The notes under the pieces: model-generated
What the model was told of the DNA's origin: nothing
Databases searched by the model: none
What the model saw: only the letters and a program-made list of their open reading frames with translations
From: Planctomycetota bacterium
Lineage (GTDB): Bacteria; Planctomycetota; Phycisphaerae; Phycisphaerales; SM1A02
Length of the DNA stretch: 64,000 nucleotides
Reading direction: 5' to 3'
Assembly: GCA_014381555.1 (NCBI GenBank)
Contig: JACNLO010000037.1
Span: forward strand, 1 to 64,000
Part shown: positions 18,485 to 27,072 of the stretch, piece after piece
Layout of the letters: each line of letters starts with the position of its first letter
Position numbering within the stretch: position 1 is the first letter of the stretch
Position numbers and translations under genes: made by a program

Positions 18485-18609
18485 TGAGTGTGTGGGAACG
18501 ATAAATGACAGTCTTTGTTTTAAGATCCGGAGGTGCATGCTTTGAGTTGGTGGTGAGGATATTGGTCATGCTCGGCTGTGTGAGGGATGCGCATACGGAG
18601 CGAATCCGA

Positions 18610-18695
18610 ATTGATTCGGAAAGCAATGTAAAAAAGTTGTTGCACATTTCATGTTCATATCCTGTACCTATCAAGTTGTACTGTTGCAGGATATG
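18610..18695 (-). promoter_or_regulatory. infC leader with inverted repeats
   Basis: The 240-bp gap between thrS and infC holds a 9-bp perfect inverted repeat (CATATCCTG 18656-18664, CAGGATATG 18687-18695) that encloses a GTAC/GTAC pair, and a CCGAATTGATTCGG palindrome near 18606-18619. These could form leader stems ahead of infC or be operators. No T-stretch marks a clear terminator. Confidence 0.4.
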
Positions 18696-18724
18696 TAAAA
18701 AACCAATGATTATCAAGCATTTTT

Positions 18725-20806
18725 TTAATGTTCTACCTCAGGAAAGCAAGTTTTTATTGTTGATGATTCGCCACGCGTCTTAATCTCATCCTTAATTGCT
18801 CGTGTAAATGTCTCAAGGCCGACTGCTCCAAGGTCTTCCATAATTCCTCGCATTCGAACACTTACGTTGTTGTTTTGGGCATCTCGTGGACCAACGACAA
18901 GTAGCCACGGAATCTTCATGTCTGCAGCAGTACGGATTTTTGCTTGAATACGTTCGTCACAGGTATCGACTGTCGCTCGTATCCCTTGTTTTCGCAGTGT
19001 GTCAAGTACTGCATGTGCGTAGTCGTTAGTTTTTTCAGATATTGCGAGCACCCGAACTTGTTCAGGTGCAAGCCACGTTGGAAATGCTCCTGCAAAATGT
19101 TCAATAAGTACGCCGATGAATCGTTCCATGGAACCAAAGGGTGCGCGGTGAATCATAATCGGTCGATGTCGGTTTCCATCTGCTCCAATGTATGAAAGAT
19201 CAAAACGCTCAGGAAGGTTGTAGTCAACTTGAACAGTGCCAAGTTGCCATGGTCTCCCAAGGACATCGTTAACAATGAAGTCAATTTTTGGGCCGTAAAA
19301 TGCCGCTTCGCCTTCTTCTTCTGACCAAGGAACGTCAAGAGTTTTTGCTGCATTGCGACATGCCTCTTCTGCTTTGTCCCAGTTCGATGAGTCTCCAACA
19401 TATTTTTCCGAATCTGAGTCTCGTAATCCAACACGTACTTTATAGTTGTTCATGCCAAGAGTTTTGAAAATAATTTTTACGAGTTCAAGACATCCAACAA
19501 GTTCATCTGCGATTTGTTCTTCAGTGCAGAATAGGTGGGCATCATCTTGTGTAAAACCACGGACGCGAGTCATTCCACCAATTTCACCAGACTGCTCCCA
19601 GCGATAAACAGTGCCAAACTCTGCGAGTCGAACGGGTAAGTCACGGTAGCTGTGGTGAGAACTTGCATAAATGCGAATGTGATGCGGGCAGTTCATCGGT
19701 TTCAATAAGTACCCCTCAATCTCACCAGCTTTCATGAGATTTGCAAGGTCGCCACAAGAGCATCCTTCGCTAGCAAGTTCGTTCAGTTGTTCTGGGTCTA
19801 TAAGCGGTGGATATTGGCTTCCTTGATAGTACGGGTAATGACCAGATGTTTTGTACAAGTCAAGTTTTCCGATGTGGGGTGTGAATACCTGGTTGTATTG
19901 CTGTTTTTGCAATTCTTCTGAAATAAATGTTTGCAGTTCTTGCCTAACAACCGCACCATTTGGAAGCCAGAGCAAGAGGCCTTGCCCAACTTGTTCGTCT
20001 ATGTGAAAGAGTTTCAGTTTCTTCCCAACAACACGATGGTCACGCTTCTTTGCTTCTTCAAGCATTTTAAGGTGATGCTTGAGTTGTTTCTTATGCACAA
20101 AAGCAACACCGTAGACACGCGTTAATTTGTCAGAATCGGCATCTCCGTGCCAGTAACTACTTGCAATGCTTTGGAGTTTATAAGCTCCGATTCTTCCAGT
20201 TGAAGGGACATGCGGACCTCTGCATAAATCTTCCCAATCTTTTTGTGGCTCTCCCGTGGCGTACCATGTGAGAGTTTCAGAGCCGTTTTCAATGGCACGT
20301 TCTGCGTTGTCGATTTTGTATTTGCTTCCTTCGCTCGAGAGTTTCTGCATTCCCTCGTCAACAGGGAGTTCGTATCTTGTGAAAGGGCGATCTTCTTTGA
20401 TTATTATTGCCATTTCGGTTTCAATTGCTTCGAACTCTTCGCTGCTTAACGGTTCAGAACCTTCAAAAGAGATGTCGTAATAAAAACCATTGTCAAGAGC
20501 AGGTCCGTACACAAGTTTTGCGTTTGGGCGGATTCGTTGAATCGCTTCTGCCATGACATGCGCACAACTATGTCGAATGAGCTCCAGGGCGTCTGGGTCA
20601 CTTTCTTTTTCGCCTTTACGAGCTGTTACGATTTTGACTTCTGCGTCTTTATCAATTGGAGTTGAAAGATCGCAAAGAGTCCCATTGATTCGAGCACCGA
20701 CAGCGCATTTGGCAAGTCCTTCAGAGATATCACTCGCTATTTCGTATGGCGTTGTGTCTTGGTCAAATGTTCGTGTTGTTCCGTCTGGAAGAGTAATTGT
20801 TGGCAT
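18725..20806 (-). CDS. thrS: Threonyl-tRNA synthetase
   Basis: 693 aa. Charges tRNA-Thr. It has an N-terminal TGS domain (MPTITLPDGTTRTFD), a second-domain editing motif HSCAHVMAEA, the class II core with KPMNCPHHI (motif 2 area: EFGTVYRWEQSG then RGFTQDDAH) and motif 3 HRAPFGSMERF, and an anticodon-binding domain. It is about 50 residues longer than the E. coli enzyme because of an insert between QGSQYPP and LLKPMNC that includes CSCGDLANLMKAG. It starts 4 nt after nrdR. Confidence 0.97.
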   Translation of the reverse strand: MPTITLPDGTTRTFDQDTTPYEIASDISEGLAKCAVGARINGTLCDLSTPIDKDAEVKIVTARKGEKESDPDALELIRHSCAHVMAEAIQRIRPNAKLVYGPALDNGFYYDISFEGSEPLSSEEFEAIETEMAIIIKEDRPFTRYELPVDEGMQKLSSEGSKYKIDNAERAIENGSETLTWYATGEPQKDWEDLCRGPHVPSTGRIGAYKLQSIASSYWHGDADSDKLTRVYGVAFVHKKQLKHHLKMLEEAKKRDHRVVGKKLKLFHIDEQVGQGLLLWLPNGAVVRQELQTFISEELQKQQYNQVFTPHIGKLDLYKTSGHYPYYQGSQYPPLIDPEQLNELASEGCSCGDLANLMKAGEIEGYLLKPMNCPHHIRIYASSHHSYRDLPVRLAEFGTVYRWEQSGEIGGMTRVRGFTQDDAHLFCTEEQIADELVGCLELVKIIFKTLGMNNYKVRVGLRDSDSEKYVGDSSNWDKAEEACRNAAKTLDVPWSEEEGEAAFYGPKIDFIVNDVLGRPWQLGTVQVDYNLPERFDLSYIGADGNRHRPIMIHRAPFGSMERFIGVLIEHFAGAFPTWLAPEQVRVLAISEKTNDYAHAVLDTLRKQGIRATVDTCDERIQAKIRTAADMKIPWLLVVGPRDAQNNNVSVRMRGIMEDLGAVGLETFTRAIKDEIKTRGESSTIKTCFPEVEH

Positions 20807-20810
20807 AATG

Positions 20811-21305
20811 TTACTTATTGAACAGGTTTGACTGAGTGGGGAATACAGGTGGTTCGTCTTGCATGTCAGAAACTTCTCGTGACAAGTCTTCTAAATCTTG
20901 GAAGTTAAAATATTCACTTGCATATCGTATGTAGACAATTGGATCAACGGATTTTAGTTGGTTTGCAACACGAAGACCAACTTCTTTGCTTGGTACTTCA
21001 CGTTCAAAGAGTTGCATGAGTTCTTCTTCAACATCTCTGACGATGGAAACTTTTTGTCCCTCAGGGATAGGGCGTTTCCCACACGCTGCTTGTAAGCCAC
21101 GGAGCACTTTTTCAGGGTCGAAGGGTATTCTTGTTCCATCGCGTTTGATGACCATGAGTCGAGAGGTTTTTTCAACCCGCTCAAATGTGGTAAACCTGCG
21201 ATTGCATTTCTGGCATTCACGACGACGACGAATGGAACGTCCTCCATCGGAGCCACGGCTATCAATAACCTTGTCTTCATCTCGTTCGCAGTATGGGCAC
21301 AACAT
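20811..21305 (-). CDS. nrdR: Transcriptional repressor NrdR
   Basis: 164 aa. Zinc-ribbon N-terminus (MLCPYCERDEDKVIDSR, then CQKCNRRFTTFE) and an ATP-cone domain (IKRDGTRIPFDPEKV). NrdR senses ATP/dATP and represses ribonucleotide reductase genes at NrdR boxes. A ribonucleotide reductase C-terminal domain gene lies at 58425 in this window, but no NrdR box was recognised nearby. It probably heads the nrdR-thrS-infC transcript. Confidence 0.96.
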   Translation of the reverse strand: MLCPYCERDEDKVIDSRGSDGGRSIRRRRECQKCNRRFTTFERVEKTSRLMVIKRDGTRIPFDPEKVLRGLQAACGKRPIPEGQKVSIVRDVEEELMQLFEREVPSKEVGLRVANQLKSVDPIVYIRYASEYFNFQDLEDLSREVSDMQDEPPVFPTQSNLFNK

Positions 21306-21342
21306 CGAGTCACCATTGTACTCAACTCGTGGGAAATTTGAT

Positions 21343-22209
21343 TTATGGCGTGATGCTTGGTGTCCAGTCCTCAGTGGTTGCTCTTGGAGCCCATCTTCGC
21401 ATATCTGCGAGATCTAGGATGCTTACAAATTCGGTCGTGCCGTCGAGTTGCCCGACTAAGACTTTGCCATCATGGCGCGCAGAAAGGTTTCCATGATCGG
21501 CAGAGTCCGTGGTTGGCGAGGTGGAGTGCTCGCCATTAACCATGTGCCACCTCCATGCATCACCATTACTTGGAAAGTAAGGACTTTTTATTTCATAGTA
21601 ACCTTCTGATGGAAGTGATAATTCGCCAGTACCGTTGTCACTTGCTGCGGGAGCTTTTGCCGACGCGAAGACCAGTTGCCTCGAAGGGTGACGGATATCT
21701 GAAAGGAATTTGCCGTATAGATGTTTGCTTTCAAGTGCAGGCATGGCGGTTGTTCGTTGGTCGCCACCCATCCATTCGCAGTTGAGACCAAATGACGGGA
21801 ATACGCTTGCAATATAAGTGTAATCATCTGTTCCCAAGGATTGAGTAATCAATTCTGATTGATCGTTGATGTATAAGGAAGCCATAGCATCATCGAGGTA
21901 GGGGAGAAGTCGCCAAACGTATCTTCCGCTTGCTGGCCAATCAATTTGTTCGCCATTTGGACCAGTGAATGTTTCTTCTTGGTTGTTTGAGTACCCGTCG
22001 ATGAAAGCACCCTTACGTTCAGTTGCTGCGAGGAGATATGCTTGTAGAACAGATCGAAGGGCAGCGGCTTCTCTGCTGCTCCTAGCTGAAGATAGAACAC
22101 TTGAGGCGATAGTTGAGGTTAATCCTGTGAGTATCGAGATGATTGCAACCACGACGAGCAATTCAATTAGCGTGAAGCCTTTTTTATGGAATAACTTATG
22201 TATTTGCAT
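21343..22209 (-). CDS. Type II secretion/pilus pseudopilin-like protein
   Basis: 288 aa. Class III prepilin signal with cleavage after Gly in KKGFTLIELLVVVAIISIL, giving an N-methylated Phe and the conserved Glu5, followed by a single hydrophobic helix. The C-terminal domain is a soluble beta-rich head without the H-x9-DG motif of the large planctomycete DUF1559 group. It likely enters a pseudopilus or surface filament. The start at 22209 is preferred to 22221 because it places a short basic leader before the cleavage site. It diverges from the dockerin-type protein across an A/T-rich 132-bp region. Confidence 0.88.
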   Translation of the reverse strand: MQIHKLFHKKGFTLIELLVVVAIISILTGLTSTIASSVLSSARSSREAAALRSVLQAYLLAATERKGAFIDGYSNNQEETFTGPNGEQIDWPASGRYVWRLLPYLDDAMASLYINDQSELITQSLGTDDYTYIASVFPSFGLNCEWMGGDQRTTAMPALESKHLYGKFLSDIRHPSRQLVFASAKAPAASDNGTGELSLPSEGYYEIKSPYFPSNGDAWRWHMVNGEHSTSPTTDSADHGNLSARHDGKVLVGQLDGTTEFVSILDLADMRRWAPRATTEDWTPSITP

Positions 22210-22341
22210 GAAGAGTAGCACCTTTTTGATTAGAATATAAAAGTGAATAATATCACAAACAAAAGAAAAAACATATTATATCACAATAGTAGATGCGTAT
22301 GAGTCTCAATTGCACTAGAATCTTCTTCCTTGGAGGATACG

Positions 22342-23394
22342 ATGACCAAAAAACATTTTCAAACACTATTTCTACAAGTTCTACCCGTTCTGCTAGTAAA
22401 TCTCTTTTTGCAGAATGCAAGCGCAGATTCCTTTACACATCTGCTTGAAGTTCCTGATTTTGACCGGTGGATGTATCCTTTTAATGGTTCAATCGGCGAT
22501 CGTGAAGTAGCTTCTACGTTCTCATCAATTGGTGGGGGCTATGAAATATTTGATGATCGAGATGCCCAGATTCTTCTTGGTTTTGTTACTCCTGAAGATT
22601 TTCCAACTGGGATTGGCGTACATCGGTACAACGTCGTTGAAGCAACGGTACACATTTCTATTAGCAATGAAGGGAATGTCTACGATCCAACAATTGATGG
22701 GTGGCAAAGTTACCTTGTTGATGGTGGGATAGAAGATGTAGATGCTGGTCGTCCGATAGAACTGTTTGGGGCCGCGTTTCGTGGGGGATTTGATGGATGG
22801 ACTTTTGGTGAAACCGGCCCATTCCCATTTGGCGCAGTGAGGCGGGAACGCAATGCATATCCAGTCATGATTGAGAACGGAGATGAAATAGATGTGTCAA
22901 ACAACGTGTTGGATCAATTTGAACCCAAACAATTTGCTGTTGGAGTAAACGAAACTCTAACCCCGGGGCAAATAATACCAACTGAAACAGTCCTATCTTT
23001 TGCAATTGATGTGACAGATCCAGACATTCAATGTTATCTCAAAAAATCATGTAACGAGGGTTTGATAAGTTTTATCATTTCTTCTTTGCACGAAGCTCAA
23101 GAACCCGGCGTTAGAAACAGCCGTGGTTTGGTTCAGCCAAACTTTCACATGAAAGAAAGCTGGGCAGTCTATTTTGGTATAGCAGACGCAGCGCAGTTGA
23201 ACTTTACAGTTGTTGTTGATGATTCAAACACAATTCCAGAGGATTTAGACGGCGATGGTGCAGTTGGTGTAAGTGATATATTAGTTTCCCTGAGTGATTG
23301 GGGTTTTTGTTATTGTTGTTCTAGTGACCTAAATGCAGATGGTGAAGTAAACGTTTCAGATTTACTTGCCATTATCGCTGCATGGGGTTCTTAA
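22342..23394 (+). CDS. Secreted protein with C-terminal double dockerin-like repeat
   Basis: 350 aa. A signal peptide ends near NASA/DSF. The middle 260 residues are beta-rich and not recognised. The last 50 residues hold two calcium-loop repeats, DLDGDGAVGVSDILVSLSDW and DLNADGEVNVSDLLAIIAAW, joined by a Cys cluster CYCC, which is the Phycisphaerae-style dockerin-like anchor. It is presumably extracellular or cell-surface attached. The GGAGG site at 22332-22336 fixes the ATG at 22342 rather than the TTG at 22330. Confidence 0.85.
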   Translation: MTKKHFQTLFLQVLPVLLVNLFLQNASADSFTHLLEVPDFDRWMYPFNGSIGDREVASTFSSIGGGYEIFDDRDAQILLGFVTPEDFPTGIGVHRYNVVEATVHISISNEGNVYDPTIDGWQSYLVDGGIEDVDAGRPIELFGAAFRGGFDGWTFGETGPFPFGAVRRERNAYPVMIENGDEIDVSNNVLDQFEPKQFAVGVNETLTPGQIIPTETVLSFAIDVTDPDIQCYLKKSCNEGLISFIISSLHEAQEPGVRNSRGLVQPNFHMKESWAVYFGIADAAQLNFTVVVDDSNTIPEDLDGDGAVGVSDILVSLSDWGFCYCCSSDLNADGEVNVSDLLAIIAAWGS

Positions 23395-23414
23395 AATAAA
23401 AAGGAGTTAGAGAC

Positions 23415-24050
23415 ATGGTACTTAAGGTTTTATTGTGTTCTGTAGTTGCAGGTTTTGCAACTGAACATGTTAGTGCTGACTTAGTGAACCCATCGGTTCC
23501 AGATTGGCGAGGAGACGTTGGCGCCCAATACTATGGTTGGGATTCGTTTACTTCGCCATACAGCGCACCAAATTTTAATGACAGCGGTGATGCTGGAGGT
23601 ATGTTGTTTAATTTTGCCGAGGGTGCAATGATTACTGGTTCTGGAAATATTTATAATCAAGGTGGTGGGCTAGAAATTCATGTGTATGGATATGGCCCAC
23701 TTGAACAAGCAGTCTTGAACGTTGCATCCATGGGAACTGAAATGGATTATGAAGGCGTTTCACTTTGGGTAACGGATGGCGAGAATGGGCAAATGTTTTC
23801 GTATGATACTTTCGCAACCAACTACTATGAAGAAGTGCCAAACTTCGGGGCAAATGTGAGCACTTCGTATGAATGGGATTTATCCGAGTATTCGGGTGTC
23901 ATTACAGAATGGGCATTTTTTGTAAACGGGACAGCGGAACATAATGTGCTTGATGCGGTAACAGTAGATATTTTCACAGGTGCAGTTCCAGCACCAAGTG
24001 CCTTGATTCTGCTTGGAATAGCGGGAGTGAAAATAAGACGCAGAAGGTAA
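23415..24050 (+). CDS. Secreted PEP-CTERM-like surface protein
   Basis: 211 aa. Signal peptide (cleavage near VSA/DLV), an acidic aromatic beta-rich body, and a C-terminal sorting tail VPAPSALILLGIAGVKIRRRR minus its last residue span: a Pro-Ala motif, a hydrophobic helix and an Arg cluster. In planctomycetes such tails resemble PEP-CTERM signals removed by an exosortase. It lies 20 nt after the dockerin-type gene with an AAGGAG site. The two are likely co-expressed surface proteins of unknown role. Confidence 0.82.
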   Translation: MVLKVLLCSVVAGFATEHVSADLVNPSVPDWRGDVGAQYYGWDSFTSPYSAPNFNDSGDAGGMLFNFAEGAMITGSGNIYNQGGGLEIHVYGYGPLEQAVLNVASMGTEMDYEGVSLWVTDGENGQMFSYDTFATNYYEEVPNFGANVSTSYEWDLSEYSGVITEWAFFVNGTAEHNVLDAVTVDIFTGAVPAPSALILLGIAGVKIRRRR

Positions 24051-24058
24051 TTGATAAT

Positions 24059-24098
24059 CCCCGGCTAGAATGTAGTTCTATGTAAGTTTGAGCCGGGG
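24059..24098. terminator. Hairpin terminator between convergent genes
   Basis: CCCCGGCT (24059-24066) pairs with AGCCGGGG (24091-24098), and a nested TAGAA/TTCTA stem sits in the loop. It lies between the surface-protein gene and the convergent Zn-ribbon gene. The T-tract is weak. Confidence 0.65.
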
Positions 24099-24112
24099 AT
24101 TTGGGAATAAAT

Positions 24113-24871
24113 CTACTTTTCGGCTGGAGTGAGGGCTTCGCGTGAAGCAGCTTCGAGATATAGGATACGGTCACATGAACCACATTTTACTATGGTGTCC
24201 TTGTTGCCCATAAGAGTAGTTATCGTTTCAAGTGGCAGGTGGAGACTGCAGGAAGTGCAAGAGTATTCTTTTCGTTTCTTGTCAATTATTTCAATGGCAG
24301 CCATTGATTCCCCTTCGTAATCGTCTGCAATGTCGTCAAAATCAGAAAGTACATCCTCTGGAATGACAGCAGCAGCAGCGCTACGTTCTTCTTGTAGTTC
24401 ACTCAGTTGTTCTGCAATTTCTGATTCATGTGTTTTCAAATCTTTTGCAGCAAGATCCTTGACTTTATCTCGCTCTTCTAAGCGAGTAGAAATATCTTTT
24501 GCGAAGTTCTCTAATACTTCAACAGCAGACATCTCTGCAAGTTCATCTTGTTCAAATGCTTTGCGGTGTTCTTTAATTGTATTCACTTCAGCAAGCAAAG
24601 CAGAATACTGTTTGTCATTCACTGCGAGTTTTAACTCGTCTCTTAAATGGCTGATTCTTGAGTCAATTGAACCAATCTCAGTTTCGAGATTTGCTATGTT
24701 TGATTGGTGCTGTTTTTGTTGCTGTTGATTTTCCGATTGCTCAAGAGCAAGTTCGTCGAGTTGACGAATTTGAACTTTGAGGTAGATTTCTGCAGACTCG
24801 ACTCGGCTTCGTAAGCTTCGAACTTGTCGGTCAACTGTATACAGGGTCAGCAGGTTGTCAATCAATGGCAT
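24113..24871 (-). CDS. Coiled-coil protein with C-terminal zinc ribbon
   Basis: 252 aa. Residues 1-190 form a long antiparallel-type coiled coil. The C-terminal zinc ribbon has CTSC near residue 205 and CGSC near 232. This is the C4-type (CT398/DUF164-like) family found in many bacteria, proposed to act in secretion or as a nucleic-acid-binding adaptor. The function here is unproven. It stands 22 nt upstream of the cdsA stop's far side on the same strand, so a run-through transcript is possible. Confidence 0.85.
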   Translation of the reverse strand: MPLIDNLLTLYTVDRQVRSLRSRVESAEIYLKVQIRQLDELALEQSENQQQQKQHQSNIANLETEIGSIDSRISHLRDELKLAVNDKQYSALLAEVNTIKEHRKAFEQDELAEMSAVEVLENFAKDISTRLEERDKVKDLAAKDLKTHESEIAEQLSELQEERSAAAAVIPEDVLSDFDDIADDYEGESMAAIEIIDKKRKEYSCTSCSLHLPLETITTLMGNKDTIVKCGSCDRILYLEAASREALTPAEK

Positions 24872-24893
24872 AAGAACTTAATTCTAGCAGATA

Positions 24894-25769
24894 TTAAGTA
24901 GTAGGTAGTAACCAATATGCAATTGGGCTAACAATCAGCAGAGAATCTAGAACGTCGAGAATGCCACCGAGTCCCGGCAGAACAGTTGAGGCATCTTTGA
25001 CACCGCTGTCTCGTTTGAAGACACTCATCAATAAATCGCCTAGTTGCCCTAGGAGTCCGAATAAAATGCCAAGGAATGCTGCATAAACAAGTGGAATCAT
25101 TGGTTCACCGGCGAGCCAATGATTATTCGCTGCGGCAAGACCAACTGCAGTTAGTGAAGCTGTTGCAAGTCCGCCAATTAAGCCCTCCCAAGATTTTGCA
25201 GGGCTAATCCAAGGGATTAATTTTCTTTTTCCGAAATTACAACCAACAAAAAATGCGCCCGTGTCGCACATTTTGACAATTGCGATGACGCCAAGAATCC
25301 ACCATGCACTGTGTTCTCTTCGAATGAGAAGCAAGAGCCCGAAGCCAAGTGCTACATACGCAGCGGTCCCAACAGTAAATGTTGTTCCAGCAAGTACGCC
25401 ATTGAGTTGCTTCCCTTTAGATAGAGAAAATACAGTGCATGCAAATCCAATTACAAAAATAGTTGAAAATATTGCAATGGCTTTTGAAATAGGCGTCGAA
25501 TCTGGCATGAGATATATAGCAATAATCCAAGCTTCCATTGAAATGATTAACATTGGAATATTGCATCTGATGCGAAGATTATTTGCCATCGCTCCAAATT
25601 CAAGTGCTGCAAGTGGTGCAACCAGAATCGCAAGGATTGCAATGAGCAATCCAGGTTGCAAGGGTGTTCCACACTGACAAGTAAGGCAGCCAAGTTTGTT
25701 ATCAAAGTAAATCAATGCAATGAGTGCGAAACTGAGAAGGGGGCCGGTGATAAGTCGATGTCTAAGCAT
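24894..25769 (-). CDS. cdsA: Phosphatidate cytidylyltransferase
   Basis: 291 aa integral membrane enzyme making CDP-diacylglycerol from phosphatidate and CTP for phospholipid synthesis. About eight membrane helices. The family signature near the C-terminus reads SVFKRDSGVKDAS then LPGLGGILDVLDSLL, with the Asp pair of the active site. The ATG at 25769 gives MLRHRLITGP; the GTG at 25787 would overlap the rhodanese gene. Confidence 0.94.
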   Translation of the reverse strand: MLRHRLITGPLLSFALIALIYFDNKLGCLTCQCGTPLQPGLLIAILAILVAPLAALEFGAMANNLRIRCNIPMLIISMEAWIIAIYLMPDSTPISKAIAIFSTIFVIGFACTVFSLSKGKQLNGVLAGTTFTVGTAAYVALGFGLLLLIRREHSAWWILGVIAIVKMCDTGAFFVGCNFGKRKLIPWISPAKSWEGLIGGLATASLTAVGLAAANNHWLAGEPMIPLVYAAFLGILFGLLGQLGDLLMSVFKRDSGVKDASTVLPGLGGILDVLDSLLIVSPIAYWLLPTT

Positions 25770-25771
25770 GT

Positions 25772-26080
25772 TTACTTGTCGCCCCACTGTTCAAAACCTT
25801 CTGCAATCGATTGACAGTTTGTGTATCCGAGTGAGCGAAGAAATGTTACAAATGTACGAGATCTATTCCCAGTTTTACAGTACACAAAAAAAGTTTGGTC
25901 TTTATTGCATGGAAAAGAATCTTTTCGTACGCTCAAATGTTGCAACGGAATATGTATTGCATTGTATAGGTGCGAGACCTCGAATTCGTCAATTGATCTG
26001 CAGTCAATGACAACTTCTCCTGAATTGGGAAGGTCGCAATAGGCAATTTCTGTTGGCTTGTTACGTATTTCTGATTGCAT
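25772..26080 (-). CDS. Single-domain rhodanese-like protein
   Basis: 102 aa. Rhodanese fold with active-site loop YCKTGNRSR (catalytic Cys) and the N-terminal VIDCRSIDEFEVSHL. It is a sulfurtransferase or thiol-handling protein; the partner is unknown. Its stop lies 2 nt before the cdsA start, and it follows recX by 15 nt. Confidence 0.92.
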   Translation of the reverse strand: MQSEIRNKPTEIAYCDLPNSGEVVIDCRSIDEFEVSHLYNAIHIPLQHLSVRKDSFPCNKDQTFFVYCKTGNRSRTFVTFLRSLGYTNCQSIAEGFEQWGDK

Positions 26081-26095
26081 CCTATTATCCTACCA

Positions 26096-26734
26096 TTAAG
26101 CATTCTTAGCTTGGGCTCTTCGCAATGCTTCAGCTCCAACATCTGTCGTAAAGCCTCTCCTGCTTAACGCTGAAATAACTTTCCTTCGAATTGTAGCCTC
26201 GTCTCCAGAAGTTACCTTTGCAAGCCGGAGTACTGCCAGTCTAGTTGCAGCATCTTGCTCGCTATTGTGTCCAAGTTCTTCTTCAATTGCGAGATTGGAA
26301 ACTTCTTTTGCAAGTTCTCGTTCCTCAAGTTTACGCAGTAACCAATAACGACTTGCGGGTTCGTGACGTGTCCAATCACGAATACGCGCGCACGCGTAGG
26401 CAAAATCATTTAGCCACCCGTCTGCTTCAAGTTGTTCAGTTGCCAAAGTAGCAACAGCTGGATCTACGCCACGTTTGATGAGTCGAGTTGCTAGTTCCTT
26501 TACACCCCACGCTTTTCTAGAAATGAGGTTAACAGCAATAGTTCTGGCATCTTCAATTTCTTCTATTGACTTTATTTGACTAGAAAGTTCATCGGTCCAA
26601 ACTTGGTCGATTGCAAGATTTAGTCGCTCTGTAGTTGAAAGTGGAAGAGTAATTACTGAAACACCATTAACATAGATAACCCGATAATTTGGGTCGTTAT
26701 TAAGGGGGGAAATGTTAGTGATTGTCTTGGTCAT
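26096..26734 (-). CDS. recX: Regulatory protein RecX
   Basis: 212 aa. RecX caps RecA filaments and inhibits recombinase activity. Three-helix repeats typical of the family are visible: RKAWGVKELATRLIKRGVD, QLEADGWLNDFAYACARIRD and HEPASRYWLLRKLEERELA, preceded by a roughly 60-residue N-terminal strand region as in longer RecX proteins. It overlaps the TPR gene by 4 nt. recA is not in this window. Confidence 0.88.
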   Translation of the reverse strand: MTKTITNISPLNNDPNYRVIYVNGVSVITLPLSTTERLNLAIDQVWTDELSSQIKSIEEIEDARTIAVNLISRKAWGVKELATRLIKRGVDPAVATLATEQLEADGWLNDFAYACARIRDWTRHEPASRYWLLRKLEERELAKEVSNLAIEEELGHNSEQDAATRLAVLRLAKVTSGDEATIRRKVISALSRRGFTTDVGAEALRRAQAKNA

Positions 26735-27054
26735 AGAATGCTATGTAGTAATCCACTCATCTCATCTGCAGCGTGTTGGTCACCCAAACTTTGTGCTTGG
26801 GTAATACCATCCTTTAGTGTTTGGGTGGCAGACACTTGGTCGCCTGAATCATTTTGGCAACGGGCTTTATGGAGCCATGCGTAACAATATGCTGGGTCGC
26901 TTTCAATCGTCCTGTCGAACCATGCAATTGCCTCTTGGTTCCTGCCAGCATTTGCGTGTTCCATAGCTATTCCGTACATACAGAAGGCATCGTGAGGGTC
27001 ATTTTCCAGAAGATTTCGCAAATGGCTTAATCGGTCATTAGAAGGTGCACTCAT
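26731..27054 (-). CDS. Small TPR-repeat protein
   Basis: 107 aa with two tetratricopeptide repeats: AFCMYGIAMEHANAGRNQEA and CYAWLHKARCQNDSGDQVSA. No signal peptide. The open frame runs upstream to 27174, but the ATG at 27054 (MSAPSNDRL) matches the domain start. It overlaps recX by 4 nt. The role is unknown; a protein-interaction adaptor is likely. Confidence 0.8.
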   Translation of the reverse strand: MSAPSNDRLSHLRNLLENDPHDAFCMYGIAMEHANAGRNQEAIAWFDRTIESDPAYCYAWLHKARCQNDSGDQVSATQTLKDGITQAQSLGDQHAADEMSGLLHSIL

Positions 27055-27072
27055 ATGTGTATCATGACACGA

